From assembly GCA_005880525.1 (NCBI GenBank), contig VBFW01000153.1, positions 1-9,823 on the forward strand: DNA of 9,823 nucleotides. Direction: 5' to 3'. Under the pieces are notes generated by a model, which was not told the origin of the DNA, did no database searches, and saw nothing but the letters and a program-made list of their open reading frames with translations. Below, piece by piece: positions 1 through 6,991 of this stretch. Every line of letters starts with the position of its first letter. Position 1 is the stretch's first letter. This DNA comes from Chloroflexota bacterium. GTDB taxonomy: Bacteria; Chloroflexota; Dormibacteria; Dormibacterales; Dormibacteraceae. The position numbers and the translations under genes are program-made.

Positions 1-179
1 AGGGGTTCTAATGGCGGCGGCATGGTGGCGAAGGCGCCGGCCATACCAGTCCCGACCGAGGCGCTCACGAACCGGCCGAAGTCATCCGCCGGCCACGTCG
101 TGAACTGGCCTGCCACGCGCTGGAGGAACATGTCGACGACCGGCCAGCGACGGAGCGGTCGAAGGAAGTTCTTGACCAT
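1..179 (-). CDS. Unidentified protein, N-terminal 59 residues (runs off left edge)
   Basis: An open minus-strand frame starts at ATG 179-177 and reads without a stop to the window edge. The visible product begins MVKNFLRPLRRWPVVDMFLQ and continues with a mixed hydrophobic and aromatic composition and no transmembrane stretch or motif I recognise. The start is basic (K3, R7, R10, R11). It lies about 88 nt downstream of the 4Fe-4S gene on the same strand. A possible promoter with a DnaA-box-like sequence sits in that gap, so it may be transcribed separately. There is no clear Shine-Dalgarno sequence before the ATG. The frame is short and high GC content favours spurious ORFs, so it is called with limited confidence. 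I do not assign a function. Confidence 0.4.
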   Translation of the reverse strand, partial: MVKNFLRPLRRWPVVDMFLQRVAGQFTTWPADDFGRFVSASVGTGMAGAFATMPPPLEP

Positions 180-208
180 TGGCGCTAGATGTTGTGTGAT
201 CTCCACAG

Positions 209-237
209 ACTGTATACATAATGTGGATAACCCGCAA
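209..237 (-). promoter_or_regulatory. Putative sigma-70-type promoter for the leftmost gene
   Basis: On the minus strand, TTGCGG (237-232) and TACAGT (214-209) are separated by 17 bp. This would place transcription initiation near 202, about 23 nt before the ATG at 179. The stretch around 209-230 is locally AT-rich against a very GC-rich background, which supports a regulatory role. Hexamer matches are moderate only. Confidence 0.3.
222..230 (-). promoter_or_regulatory. DnaA-box-like 9-mer in the intergenic region
   Basis: The minus strand reads TTATCCACA, identical to the strong bacterial DnaA-box consensus. It lies between the -35 and -10 hexamers proposed for the leftmost gene. A degenerate partner in the opposite orientation (ATCTCCACA, 199-207 on the plus strand, two mismatches) is 14 nt away. 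One perfect box may be chance or may mark DnaA-dependent transcription control. There is no cluster that would suggest an origin. Confidence 0.35.
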
Positions 238-267
238 GCCTTTCGTTGTCCGGCAGGGCCCCCGCCC

Positions 268-663
268 TCAGCGCGTGGCCATACGCCGAACGACGGCGGC
301 GACCTCGACGAGCGGGACTCCGACCGGGCAGGCCGACGCGGCCGCCATCAGGTCGGGGTCGTCTCCGGCCAGGTCGGATGACGCGTCGCCCAGCCGTGCG
401 TAGAGCCGCATGTAAGAGCTGGCCAGCTCCGGCAGCCGTGTCTTGCCGATCCGGCCCGCGGCCAGCGCGCAGAGTCCGCAGTTGATGCACCCGACCAGGT
501 GTGGATGGCGCTCGCGCAGCGCCGGATCGACGGTCCCGATGCCGTCAGGCGCATAGGTTTCGAGCAGCGAGGTGAGCTGGGAGCGAGGGCGGCGCAGGCG
601 GCGCCTCGCCTGATGCAGCCCATAGGCCCACGCCAGCTTCGCGAGGGAGTCAGCGCGTGCCAT
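268..663 (-). CDS. Small 4Fe-4S protein linked to the glycerol-3-phosphate dehydrogenase
   Basis: The product is 131 aa. It has a basic N-terminal helix rich in R and K, then Cys59-x2-Cys62-x2-Cys65 (CINCGLC) and a distant Cys112-Pro113 (CPVGVP). That is the ligand set for a single [4Fe-4S] cluster in the style of GlpC, HdrC or SdhB. The start overlaps the end of the GlpA-type reading frame by 14 nt (650-663), so translation is probably coupled. By analogy with GlpA-GlpC pairs, it could pass electrons from the flavoprotein to the quinone pool or another carrier; this is inference. It is far shorter than E. coli GlpC (about 400 aa, two clusters), and no membrane-anchoring segment is visible. 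It appears intact although its upstream partner is disrupted. The Fe-S assignment is firm; the partner assignment rests on position. Confidence 0.75.
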   Translation of the reverse strand: MARADSLAKLAWAYGLHQARRRLRRPRSQLTSLLETYAPDGIGTVDPALRERHPHLVGCINCGLCALAAGRIGKTRLPELASSYMRLYARLGDASSDLAGDDPDLMAAASACPVGVPLVEVAAVVRRMATR

Positions 664-2141
664 TGCCCATCAACAATCCGCGCATCGATCCTTGAGCCAG
701 CTCTTCCTGCGCCCAACCCGAGTGGCTGAGCACCGGGGCGCGACCAAGCCACGCGCCGCGCACGAACTCGCTCGCGGCCTCGAATCGTTGCGAGGCGCTC
801 CACCCCAGCTCCCTACCGACAACCTCGGCCGCGCGCATGACGCATGCGGCGCCCGCACATGGCCCGCCCGTCACGCCGACGCGACGAAATGCATCGGCCA
901 GGGTCCGCACCTGCTCGTGCCTCGTGGCGTAGATGAGCTCGCCTTCCGTCACTGGCTCGCACCGGCACAGCACGCGGGAGGTGGCGCCTTCGTCGAGCAC
1001 CTTCTCCGCGTTCGAGCCGTGCCGGCCCTGCAGCCTGACGACGGCAAGCGCCGGAATGCCGCAGCGCGACGCCAGATCGGAGGCAGGCTCAGGGTCGGAT
1101 TCGTTTCCGGGCAGAGGCCGGGTCGCGGTCGTGCACGGCGCCTGGTGGCCGAGCTTGCGGCACACCCCGCCACTTGTACAGGGTCGGCCGCACTCCTGCA
1201 GTCGTGCGCACCGCGCGGTACCGCCGGATCGATGGAAAGACACGCTCGAAGGCTTGCAAGAGGTAATCGACCTCGTCCTCTTGCACTTCGACCGACCCGA
1301 GGTCGCCGTAGAAATCGTCGTCGGTCGTGCCGAGCAGGGTGAACCCGGCGTGGGCCACCATCAGCAGGTCACGTCCGTCGATCGACTCGGCGCTGATGGA
1401 GAAGTTCGAGATGCGGTGGGGATAGACGAGATGGATGCCCTTGGCGGGGCGCAGCTCGATGTCGACGCCGGCCATCGCGCCGAGCTCGGGCGACCATGGC
1501 CCGGTGGCGTTGACCACCGCTTGGGCGCGAGCCTCTGAGCCGGCGCCATCCGGGCCCTGGTACCGAACCCCGATCACCTTGCCCGCGTCCCGGATGAGTC
1601 CGGTCACGCGCGTGTGGTTCATGGCGCGCGCGCCGTGGGCCATCGCGTCCTGCACGTTGGCAAAGACCAGCCGGTGCGGGTCGACTCCCCACTCCTCCAT
1701 CGTCACCGCGCCGATCACGTCCGGCGCCAGGCCTGGCTCTGCCTCGCGAGCTTCCTCCGCTGTCAGGCGGCGGTGCGGGTGCGCGTGCTTCAGCGGCTGG
1801 AAGCGGTCGTACACCTCCATGGCGGTCTCCATGCGCTCGATGTTGTTCCGGTCGTGCGGCAGGACCGGGATGATGAAGACGACCCGATAGACCAGGTTGC
1901 GAGCGATGCTCACGATGTGCCCCGCGTCCTGGCACGAAAGGCGCGTCGTGTCCCAGTCGTATTCCAGGTAGCGCGGACCGCCGTGGATCATCCAGCTCGA
2001 CGCGCCGCTGGTGCCTGCGCCCCAGTCGCCCTTCTCGAGCAGCAGCACCGAAAGTCCGCGCAGAGAGAGGTCGCGCGCGACCCCCGCTCCGGTCACGCCG
2101 CCACCGACGACGACTACGTCATAAGAGGACGGCGCGGCCAC
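650..2141 (-). pseudogene. glpA: Anaerobic glycerol-3-phosphate dehydrogenase subunit A-like, with a frame-disrupting internal deletion
   Basis: The family oxidises sn-glycerol-3-phosphate to dihydroxyacetone phosphate using FAD and passes electrons to quinone. The first frame starts at GTG 2141-2139, 10 nt after the EF-G-like stop. It shows the Rossmann FAD motif (VVGGGVTGAG, residues 11-20), the GTSGASSWMIHGG segment, and LGTTDDDFYGD. It follows the family down to VRPTLYKW (Trp324, codon 1172-1170), then leaves homology and stops near 1089. A second frame picks up the family at VCRKLGH (codons from 1165), continues through PCTTATRPLPGN, and carries the BFD-like [2Fe-2S] ligands (CRCEPVT and PCAGAAC), stopping at 650. 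Only four bases (CGGG) separate the two homologous blocks. About 45 residues present in E. coli GlpA are missing, including the GGKL/TYR FAD-contact segment. This is a real deletion or an assembly collapse. The C-terminal piece could be made alone only from an internal start. Confidence 0.85.
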
Positions 2142-2151
2142 CAGGCCGATC

Positions 2152-4185
2152 TTAGTGGGCCGACGCCGCGGCTTCGTGCTCCTTCTGGAACTGCTCGATG
2201 ATGCCCTTGGCGATGTGCGCAGGCATCTCCTCGTAGTGGTCGAACTTCATCTCGAAGCTGCCGCGGCCCTGCGTGATCGACCGCAGGTCGAGGGCGAACC
2301 GCAGCATCTCCGACTGCGGCACCATCGCCTTCACGTTCTGGTAACCGTCCGTGGGCTCGGTGCCGAGGATCTTGCCGCGGCGGCCGTTGATGTCGGACAT
2401 GATGTCGCCGAGGTTCTTCTCGGGCACGCGGATCTCCGCCTCGACGACGGGTTCGAGCAGCACCGGCCCGGCGTCCAGCGACGCCCTGCGGATCGCCAGC
2501 GAGCCCGCGATCTGGAACGCCATGTCGTTGGAGTCGACCTGGTGGTACTTGCCATCGACGAGCGTCACCTTCACATCGACCATCGGGTAGCCCGCGACCA
2601 CGCCCTTGGCCATGTTGTCCACGATCCCCTTCTGCACCGACGCCCGGAAGTTCTGGGGGATGGCGCCGCCGAAGATCTTGTCCTCCCACACGAAGCCTTC
2701 ACCGCGCTTCGTCGGCGACACCTCGATGACACAAATTCCGTACTGGCCATGCCCTCCGGATTGCTTGACGTGCCTGCCCTCGGCTCGGTGGTGGCCGGAA
2801 ACGGTCTCGCGGTAGGCCACCTTCGGTATCGCCGTGGTCGCCTCCACACCGTACTTGCGCTTCAGCTTCTCCAGCGTCACGTCCAGGTGCACGTCGCCGA
2901 GCCCCGAGATGACCAGCTGATGCGTCTCCTCGACCCGGTCCACGTGCAGCGTCGGATCCTCTTCAGACAGGCGTGCGAGGCCGCTCGAGATCTTTTCCTC
3001 GTCGCCGCGCGCCTTGGGCGTGATGGCCACGCTGTACGCGAGGCCAGGCAGGTCGATGGGCGCCAGCGGGCCGCTGTCCTTGGCGCCCAGCGTGTCGCCG
3101 GTCAGGGTATGAGTGAGCTTGGTCGCCGCTCCGATGTCGCCGGCCTGGACCTCCGTCGCGGCCACGTGCTCCTTGCCGCGCGGGAAGAAGATCTGCGCCA
3201 GGCGCTCGTCGGCACTGCGGTTGATGTTCGTGAGGTGCTGGTCGGCCTTGACCGTTCCAGCCACGACCTTGAAGTAGCTGACGCGTCCGAACTGGTCGCC
3301 GCCGGTGCTGAAGACGAACGCCTGCGTCGGCTGTGAAGGTTCGCCCTCGGCGGGCGGGAGCAACTCGCAGAGCGTCGACATCAGCGTGCGCACGCCGAGG
3401 AGCCTTGTCGCCGAGCAGCAGAGCACCGGCGCCACCTTGCCGGCGAGGATTCCCTCGCGCAGGCCTCGCTGGATCTCCTCCTCGTTCAGCGTGCCGGCGT
3501 CGAGGTACTTCTCGAGCAGCGCGTCGTCGCTCTCGGCGGCTGCCTCTATGAGCTGGCCTCGATACTCGTCTATGAGCTTCTGCATGTCGTCTGGGATGGG
3601 GACCTCGCCGCCCTTGCCGTCCTCGGTGGTGACAAAAGCCTTGAGGTGCAGCAGGTCGACGACACCGCGGAACTCCTGCTCCGAGCCGATGGGCAGATGG
3701 AGCGGGAACGGCCGCGGCGACAGGTTGTCGCGCATCGCCTTCACCGCGCCGTAGAAATCCGCGTGCTCTTTGTCGAGCTTGTTCACGACCACCACGCGCG
3801 GCTTGCTGCGAGCGTTGCACTGCTCCCAGGCGACCTCGGTGCCGACGGCGAGATGGTCGTTTGGTCCCACCACCACCACTGCGCCCTCGGCCGCGCGCAG
3901 CCCGCTCATCGCCTGACCGGCGAAGTCGAGGAAGCCGGGCGCGTCGAGGATGTTGATCTTGAACCCGTTGTGCTCGACGAACGCGACCCCGAGGTTGATC
4001 GAGATCTTGCGCCTCTGCTCCTCGGGCTCGGTGTCCATGACCGTGGTGTTCAGGTCGGTGGAGCCCATCCTCTGGATGCCGCCGGATGCGAAGAGCATGG
4101 CTTCGGCGAGCGTGGTCTTGCCGTCGTGAGAGTGGCCGAGCAGGACTACGTTGCGGATCTTCTCGGGAGGGTAATCAGCCGCCAT
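2152..4185 (-). CDS. Elongation factor G-like GTPase (FusA2/EF-G paralogue type)
   Basis: The 677-aa product has full EF-G domain order: P-loop GHSHDGKT (17-24), switch-I-equivalent EEQRRKISI (about 55-63), G3 DAPGF (81-85), G4 NKLD (135-138), a G5-like SAT near 258, domain II from about 285, domain IV with VKQSGGHGQYG (473-483), and a domain V near 575-650. Canonical EF-G has DTPGH at G3, where the His activates water for GTP hydrolysis. Here that His is Phe85, and the switch-I Thr equivalent is Ser62. These are marks of the EF-G-like/FusA2 group rather than the housekeeping translocase. Its cellular role is not settled; a ribosome-associated or auxiliary function is inference. It starts at ATG 4185-4183 with a weak ribosome binding site. 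It is the first gene of a probable minus-strand operon, with glpA starting 10 nt after its stop. Confidence 0.9.
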   Translation of the reverse strand: MAADYPPEKIRNVVLLGHSHDGKTTLAEAMLFASGGIQRMGSTDLNTTVMDTEPEEQRRKISINLGVAFVEHNGFKINILDAPGFLDFAGQAMSGLRAAEGAVVVVGPNDHLAVGTEVAWEQCNARSKPRVVVVNKLDKEHADFYGAVKAMRDNLSPRPFPLHLPIGSEQEFRGVVDLLHLKAFVTTEDGKGGEVPIPDDMQKLIDEYRGQLIEAAAESDDALLEKYLDAGTLNEEEIQRGLREGILAGKVAPVLCCSATRLLGVRTLMSTLCELLPPAEGEPSQPTQAFVFSTGGDQFGRVSYFKVVAGTVKADQHLTNINRSADERLAQIFFPRGKEHVAATEVQAGDIGAATKLTHTLTGDTLGAKDSGPLAPIDLPGLAYSVAITPKARGDEEKISSGLARLSEEDPTLHVDRVEETHQLVISGLGDVHLDVTLEKLKRKYGVEATTAIPKVAYRETVSGHHRAEGRHVKQSGGHGQYGICVIEVSPTKRGEGFVWEDKIFGGAIPQNFRASVQKGIVDNMAKGVVAGYPMVDVKVTLVDGKYHQVDSNDMAFQIAGSLAIRRASLDAGPVLLEPVVEAEIRVPEKNLGDIMSDINGRRGKILGTEPTDGYQNVKAMVPQSEMLRFALDLRSITQGRGSFEMKFDHYEEMPAHIAKGIIEQFQKEHEAAASAH

Positions 4186-4254
4186 TCACACCCCAGATGC
4201 CAGCCGGCCGGTGGATACGACGATTAAGTCTAAGGATCGATTCGGAGCGGCGAC

Positions 4255-4281
4255 TTGGCGGCGCCTGCGCTTCGGTAGAAT
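4255..4281 (+). promoter_or_regulatory. Putative promoter for the 75-aa gene, probably giving a leaderless mRNA
   Basis: TAGAAT at 4276-4281 ends 9 nt before the ATG at 4291, so initiation would fall on or next to the start codon. TTGGCG at 4255-4260 is a possible -35 element, though its 15-bp spacing is short. No Shine-Dalgarno sequence fits between the -10 box and the ATG. The 105-nt gap (4186-4290) is divergent and must also serve the EF-G-like gene, for which I saw no convincing hexamer pair. Confidence 0.45.
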
Positions 4282-4290
4282 TCGGGGTCC

Positions 4291-4518
4291 ATGGCGAAAG
4301 GGAAGGCGTCCGTCGAAGAGGTTCTAGCCGCGATCGAGGCCGCCCGCGACAAGGTTATGGCCGACGAGGTCAAGTCATTGACGAAGCTGGGGATCCCGAA
4401 GGCGATGGCCTACCAGATGATCGCCAGCCGGTTCCACCAGAAGGTCGGCAACCAGGAGGAGGCCGAGCCCGATCCGTTTGAGGGCAACGCCACCACATCC
4501 TGGGAAGAAATAGGCTAA
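4291..4518 (+). CDS. Conserved-looking small protein of unknown function
   Basis: The product is 75 aa, starting MAKGKASVEEVLAAIEAARD. It is charged and predicted largely helical up to about residue 52, then ends in an acidic tail (EEAEPDPFEG) closing with WEEIG. The segment KLGIPKAMAYQMIASRF (32-48) could form a helix-turn-helix-like pair, but this is a weak impression. There is no signal peptide, membrane segment or cysteine. It begins directly after a -10-like box and so is probably leaderless. It is followed after 14 nt by the winged-helix/M24 gene, suggesting cotranscription. Codon use matches its neighbours, which supports a real gene. I do not recognise the family. Confidence 0.65.
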   Translation: MAKGKASVEEVLAAIEAARDKVMADEVKSLTKLGIPKAMAYQMIASRFHQKVGNQEEAEPDPFEGNATTSWEEIG

Positions 4519-4532
4519 CCGGGCTCTAGCTC

Positions 4533-6329
4533 TTGAATCGGGCTGAGCGTCTGGCTCGGCTGCTCAGGGTGCTCGCCGCGATCATCGCCGAGCCCGGCCT
4601 CAACCCGCTCGAGCTGGCGGAGAAGGCAGGCGTCTCCGAGCGCACGCTCCGGCGCGATCTCGCCCAGCTGCGCGACCTCGGCTACGAGGTTGCGTACACG
4701 AGTGGTTACGAGGTCCAGGAGAAGCTCAACCTCGAGGGCCGCGGCAAGAAGGCAGCACGGCCTCGCGGTGACGACGCCCTGCTCCAGGCCGTGGCCCATG
4801 CGGTCGAGGCCGCCGGTCTCTGGCGCGACACGACCCCCGCAAGCGTGGCCGCGCCGCGCAAACGCCCGCGCCGCGCAACCGGCCCGCGCCCGCTCGTCCT
4901 GATCCCTAGCGGGCACGGCGACGCCGACTTCATCTACGCCACCGGCATGGACGTCGAGAGCGCGCTGTACATCCGGCCCGCATCCGGCGACGACATCCTC
5001 GTCGCCAGCCCGCTCGAGATCGACCGCGCACGAGCCGAGTCAAGGGCCGCACGCATCCTGTCGTTTCGTGACGCGGGCTACGCGGAGCTGGGTCCGTATC
5101 GCTCGTATTCGGTGCTCGCGGCCAAGCTGCTGCGCGAGCAGGGCCAGGCCGAAGCGCGGGTTTCGCCGCGGTTGCAGGCTGGCTATCTGGAAGCGCTTCG
5201 CGACGCGGGCCTCGACGTCGAGGTCGACCAGTCTCTGTTCGAGGCCGAGCGGCGGCACAAGACTCGCGACGAGGCGGACAAGATCCGCGATGCGCAGCAG
5301 GCCGCTGAGAAGGCGATGACCGAGATCGTGCGGCTTCTTGCCCGAGGCGAGATTCGCGAGGGACTGCTGTGGGCCGACGGCAAGCCGATGACGTCCGAGT
5401 GGCTCTACGCGCGCGCGTCTCTTCTCCTGGCGGAGCTCGGATTTTCGTGCCCCGACATGAGCATCGCCGGGTCGCCTGACAACGCCATGCCTCACTACCG
5501 CGGCGAGGGCCAGATCCGCGCCGGCGCGCCGGTGATCATCGACATCTTTCCAGCGAGCCGCGGCAGCCACTACAACGGCGACCTGACCCGGACAGTGGTC
5601 GTTGGTGAGATTCCTGAAGAGGTTCGCCGGATGCACGCGGCGACGCTGCAGGCGCTGGATGTGGCGGTCGAGTCGATCAAGGCGGGCGTGCCGGCCAATG
5701 AGGTACACCACGCGGTGTGCCAGGTGCTGGTCGACCGAGGCTACGGCAGCACGACCACCGGCTATGAGGGCGCCGACGGCGTCGCCAAGATGAACCACAG
5801 CACCGGCCACGGCGTCGGCCTGGAGGTGCATGAGGAGCCGGGCGTGCGCAGCGCCAATGGCGAGCCGCTGGAAGAGGGCGTGGCGATGCTCAGACTCCAG
5901 CACGACGATCAGCAGACCGAGGCGGAGTGCGCGGACTGCGGCTCCGCATTTCGAAGCGTGATGGGCGTCATCTACGAGGACGACGACCCGATCGCGATCT
6001 ACCGGGCCGACATCTTTGACCACTTCCACCGCGACCCGGAGCCGCGCGTGCTCCTCTCGATCGCGATGGGCGACTGGGACGATGGCACCGGCAGCGCCGA
6101 CAGGTGCTCCGCGGCGATCGAGGCGTGGCCGGACGGAGGTGGGGTGCGCATGGCGATCAGCGACCGCGCCGCCTCTCCATGGGACGAGCTGGAGGTCGTG
6201 AGCTGGCAGCTCAGTGCGAAGGAGGCCGAGGTCAGCCCTCTGCGCGACGCGTTCTTCCAGGTCGCCGATCACATCGCGTACCAGGACCGCCGGCTTCGAA
6301 GGGTGCTGACCGCGCAGGACGTCTCGTAA
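4533..6329 (+). CDS. Composite protein: winged helix + truncated M24 Xaa-Pro-peptidase-like domain + unknown C-terminal domain
   Basis: A 598-aa frame starts at TTG 4533; an in-frame TAG at 4527 rules out an earlier start, and no ribosome binding site is visible. Residues about 4-62 form an HTH_11/DeoR-type winged helix (ELAEKAGVSERTLRRDLAQL). A basic Ala/Pro/Arg linker (about 68-118) leads to a creatinase-N-like region (120-235) and an M24 pita-bread core. Metal ligands Asp337 (IIDIFP), Asp350 (NGDLTRT) and His426 (GHGVGLEVHEEPG) are present. At GEPLEEGVAM (443-452), where the family continues into EPGLY and then the RIED segment, homology ends, so both glutamate ligands are missing. Residues 452-598 are an unrelated domain with one CxxC (466-469) and acidic, aromatic stretches. 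Met452 (ATG 5886) could be the original start of a separate downstream gene. Peptidase activity is therefore doubtful. The gene may be a deletion-created fusion, an assembly join, or a natural regulatory protein. Confidence 0.8.
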   Translation: MNRAERLARLLRVLAAIIAEPGLNPLELAEKAGVSERTLRRDLAQLRDLGYEVAYTSGYEVQEKLNLEGRGKKAARPRGDDALLQAVAHAVEAAGLWRDTTPASVAAPRKRPRRATGPRPLVLIPSGHGDADFIYATGMDVESALYIRPASGDDILVASPLEIDRARAESRAARILSFRDAGYAELGPYRSYSVLAAKLLREQGQAEARVSPRLQAGYLEALRDAGLDVEVDQSLFEAERRHKTRDEADKIRDAQQAAEKAMTEIVRLLARGEIREGLLWADGKPMTSEWLYARASLLLAELGFSCPDMSIAGSPDNAMPHYRGEGQIRAGAPVIIDIFPASRGSHYNGDLTRTVVVGEIPEEVRRMHAATLQALDVAVESIKAGVPANEVHHAVCQVLVDRGYGSTTTGYEGADGVAKMNHSTGHGVGLEVHEEPGVRSANGEPLEEGVAMLRLQHDDQQTEAECADCGSAFRSVMGVIYEDDDPIAIYRADIFDHFHRDPEPRVLLSIAMGDWDDGTGSADRCSAAIEAWPDGGGVRMAISDRAASPWDELEVVSWQLSAKEAEVSPLRDAFFQVADHIAYQDRRLRRVLTAQDVS

Positions 6330-6352
6330 AGGCCGGCTTGACTGGGCGGCGG

Positions 6353-6358
6353 TATGAT
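6353..6358 (+). promoter_or_regulatory. Putative -10 element for the XRE regulator, probable leaderless mRNA
   Basis: TATGAT ends 6 nt before the ATG at 6365, so the predicted start of transcription coincides with the start codon. TTGACT at 6339-6344 looks like a -35 box but is only 8 bp upstream, too close to function with it. The gene therefore need not depend on the upstream M24 transcript. Confidence 0.45.
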
Positions 6359-6364
6359 CGTGGC

Positions 6365-6982
6365 ATGCCACCACACGAAGGCGAGTCCCTGGGCGTGCGC
6401 ATCCGGCGCTTGCGGCGCGAGCGCGGCGTCAGCCTGGCCAAGATCGGAGGCGGGGACTTCACGCGGGCGTTCTTGAGCCAGGTCGAGCTCGGACGTGCGC
6501 AGCCGTCGCTGCGCGTGCTGCGTGTCATCGCCGACAGGCTCGGCACTCACGTCGACTACCTGCTCGAGGGGCGGTCGCCGGAGGTCGATCGAGAGCTAGC
6601 GCTGGAGCGCGCGCGGGTCCTTCTGCTGCGCGGCGAGCCGAAGCGGGCGCTCATCAGCCTGCGCGGCCTGGACGAGGCTGCGTGGCCGATAGGCACCGAC
6701 GCGCGCCTCGCCGAGGCAGAGGCCCTGGCGCAACTGGGCCGGCACGAGCGGGCCCGGAAGATCCTCGACGCCGAGCGCATGGTGATCAGCAAGCACCGTG
6801 ACAACCCGCGGATGGACCGCTGGCGCGCGCTGTCACAGGGCAAGCGACTCAGCTACGGCAACGGCGACCCGAAGGCGGCGGCGGAAAACCATCTGGAGAT
6901 CGCCGAGCGCGCGACCAGGGCCGGCCGCCCCAAGGATGCACTCGAGCACTACAGGTCGGCGAGGACGCTGCTGGAGGCCTAG
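6365..6982 (+). CDS. XRE-family helix-turn-helix regulator with TPR-like C-terminal half
   Basis: The 205-aa product begins MPPHEGESLGVRIRRLRRER. Residues about 8-66 are a Cro/C1-type helix-turn-helix: RIRRLRRERGVSLAKI, then the recognition-helix region FTRAFLSQVELGRAQPS, then LRVLRVIADRLG. Residues about 75-205 are alpha-helical repeats with TPR-like spacing (ERARVLLLRGEPKRALISL, LAEAEALAQLGRHERARKIL, ERATRAGRPKDALEHY). I chose ATG 6365 because the helix-turn-helix begins right after it and a -10-like TATGAT lies immediately upstream; the frame is open further upstream inside the M24 gene, but without domain support. XRE-TPR regulators are often near 400 aa, so this one is short, though it ends cleanly after a helix. 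Cytoplasmic DNA binding with a repeat-based sensing domain is inferred. It converges with the next gene, leaving only 9 nt between stops. Confidence 0.85.
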   Translation: MPPHEGESLGVRIRRLRRERGVSLAKIGGGDFTRAFLSQVELGRAQPSLRVLRVIADRLGTHVDYLLEGRSPEVDRELALERARVLLLRGEPKRALISLRGLDEAAWPIGTDARLAEAEALAQLGRHERARKILDAERMVISKHRDNPRMDRWRALSQGKRLSYGNGDPKAAAENHLEIAERATRAGRPKDALEHYRSARTLLEA

Positions 6983-6991
6983 CCGGCTCGC

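Noticed and set aside
199..230. Replication origin
   Set aside because: Only one perfect DnaA box and one degenerate copy are present, with no AT-rich unwinding region and no dnaA or dnaN nearby.
22..381. Plus-strand open frame at the left edge
   Set aside because: It crosses the AT-rich intergenic region and two minus-strand frames, has no ribosome binding site, and its composition changes abruptly.
692..1538. Plus-strand open frames opposite the GlpA-type gene
   Set aside because: The minus strand carries clear GlpA homology in two frames; the plus-strand frames show none.
2155..3336. Long plus-strand open frame of 393 codons opposite the EF-G-like gene
   Set aside because: The opposite strand encodes a complete, strongly conserved EF-G-like protein; this frame is Leu/Arg/His-rich with no motif.
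6339..6358. TTGACT and TATGAT read as a standard -35/-10 pair
   Set aside because: They are separated by only 8 bp, too close for sigma-70; only the -10 box was kept.
5040..6374. Long minus-strand open frame of 444 codons
   Set aside because: It lies antisense to the M24 composite gene, has an R/H/V-rich composition with no recognisable domain, and arises from the high-GC codon pattern of the plus-strand gene.
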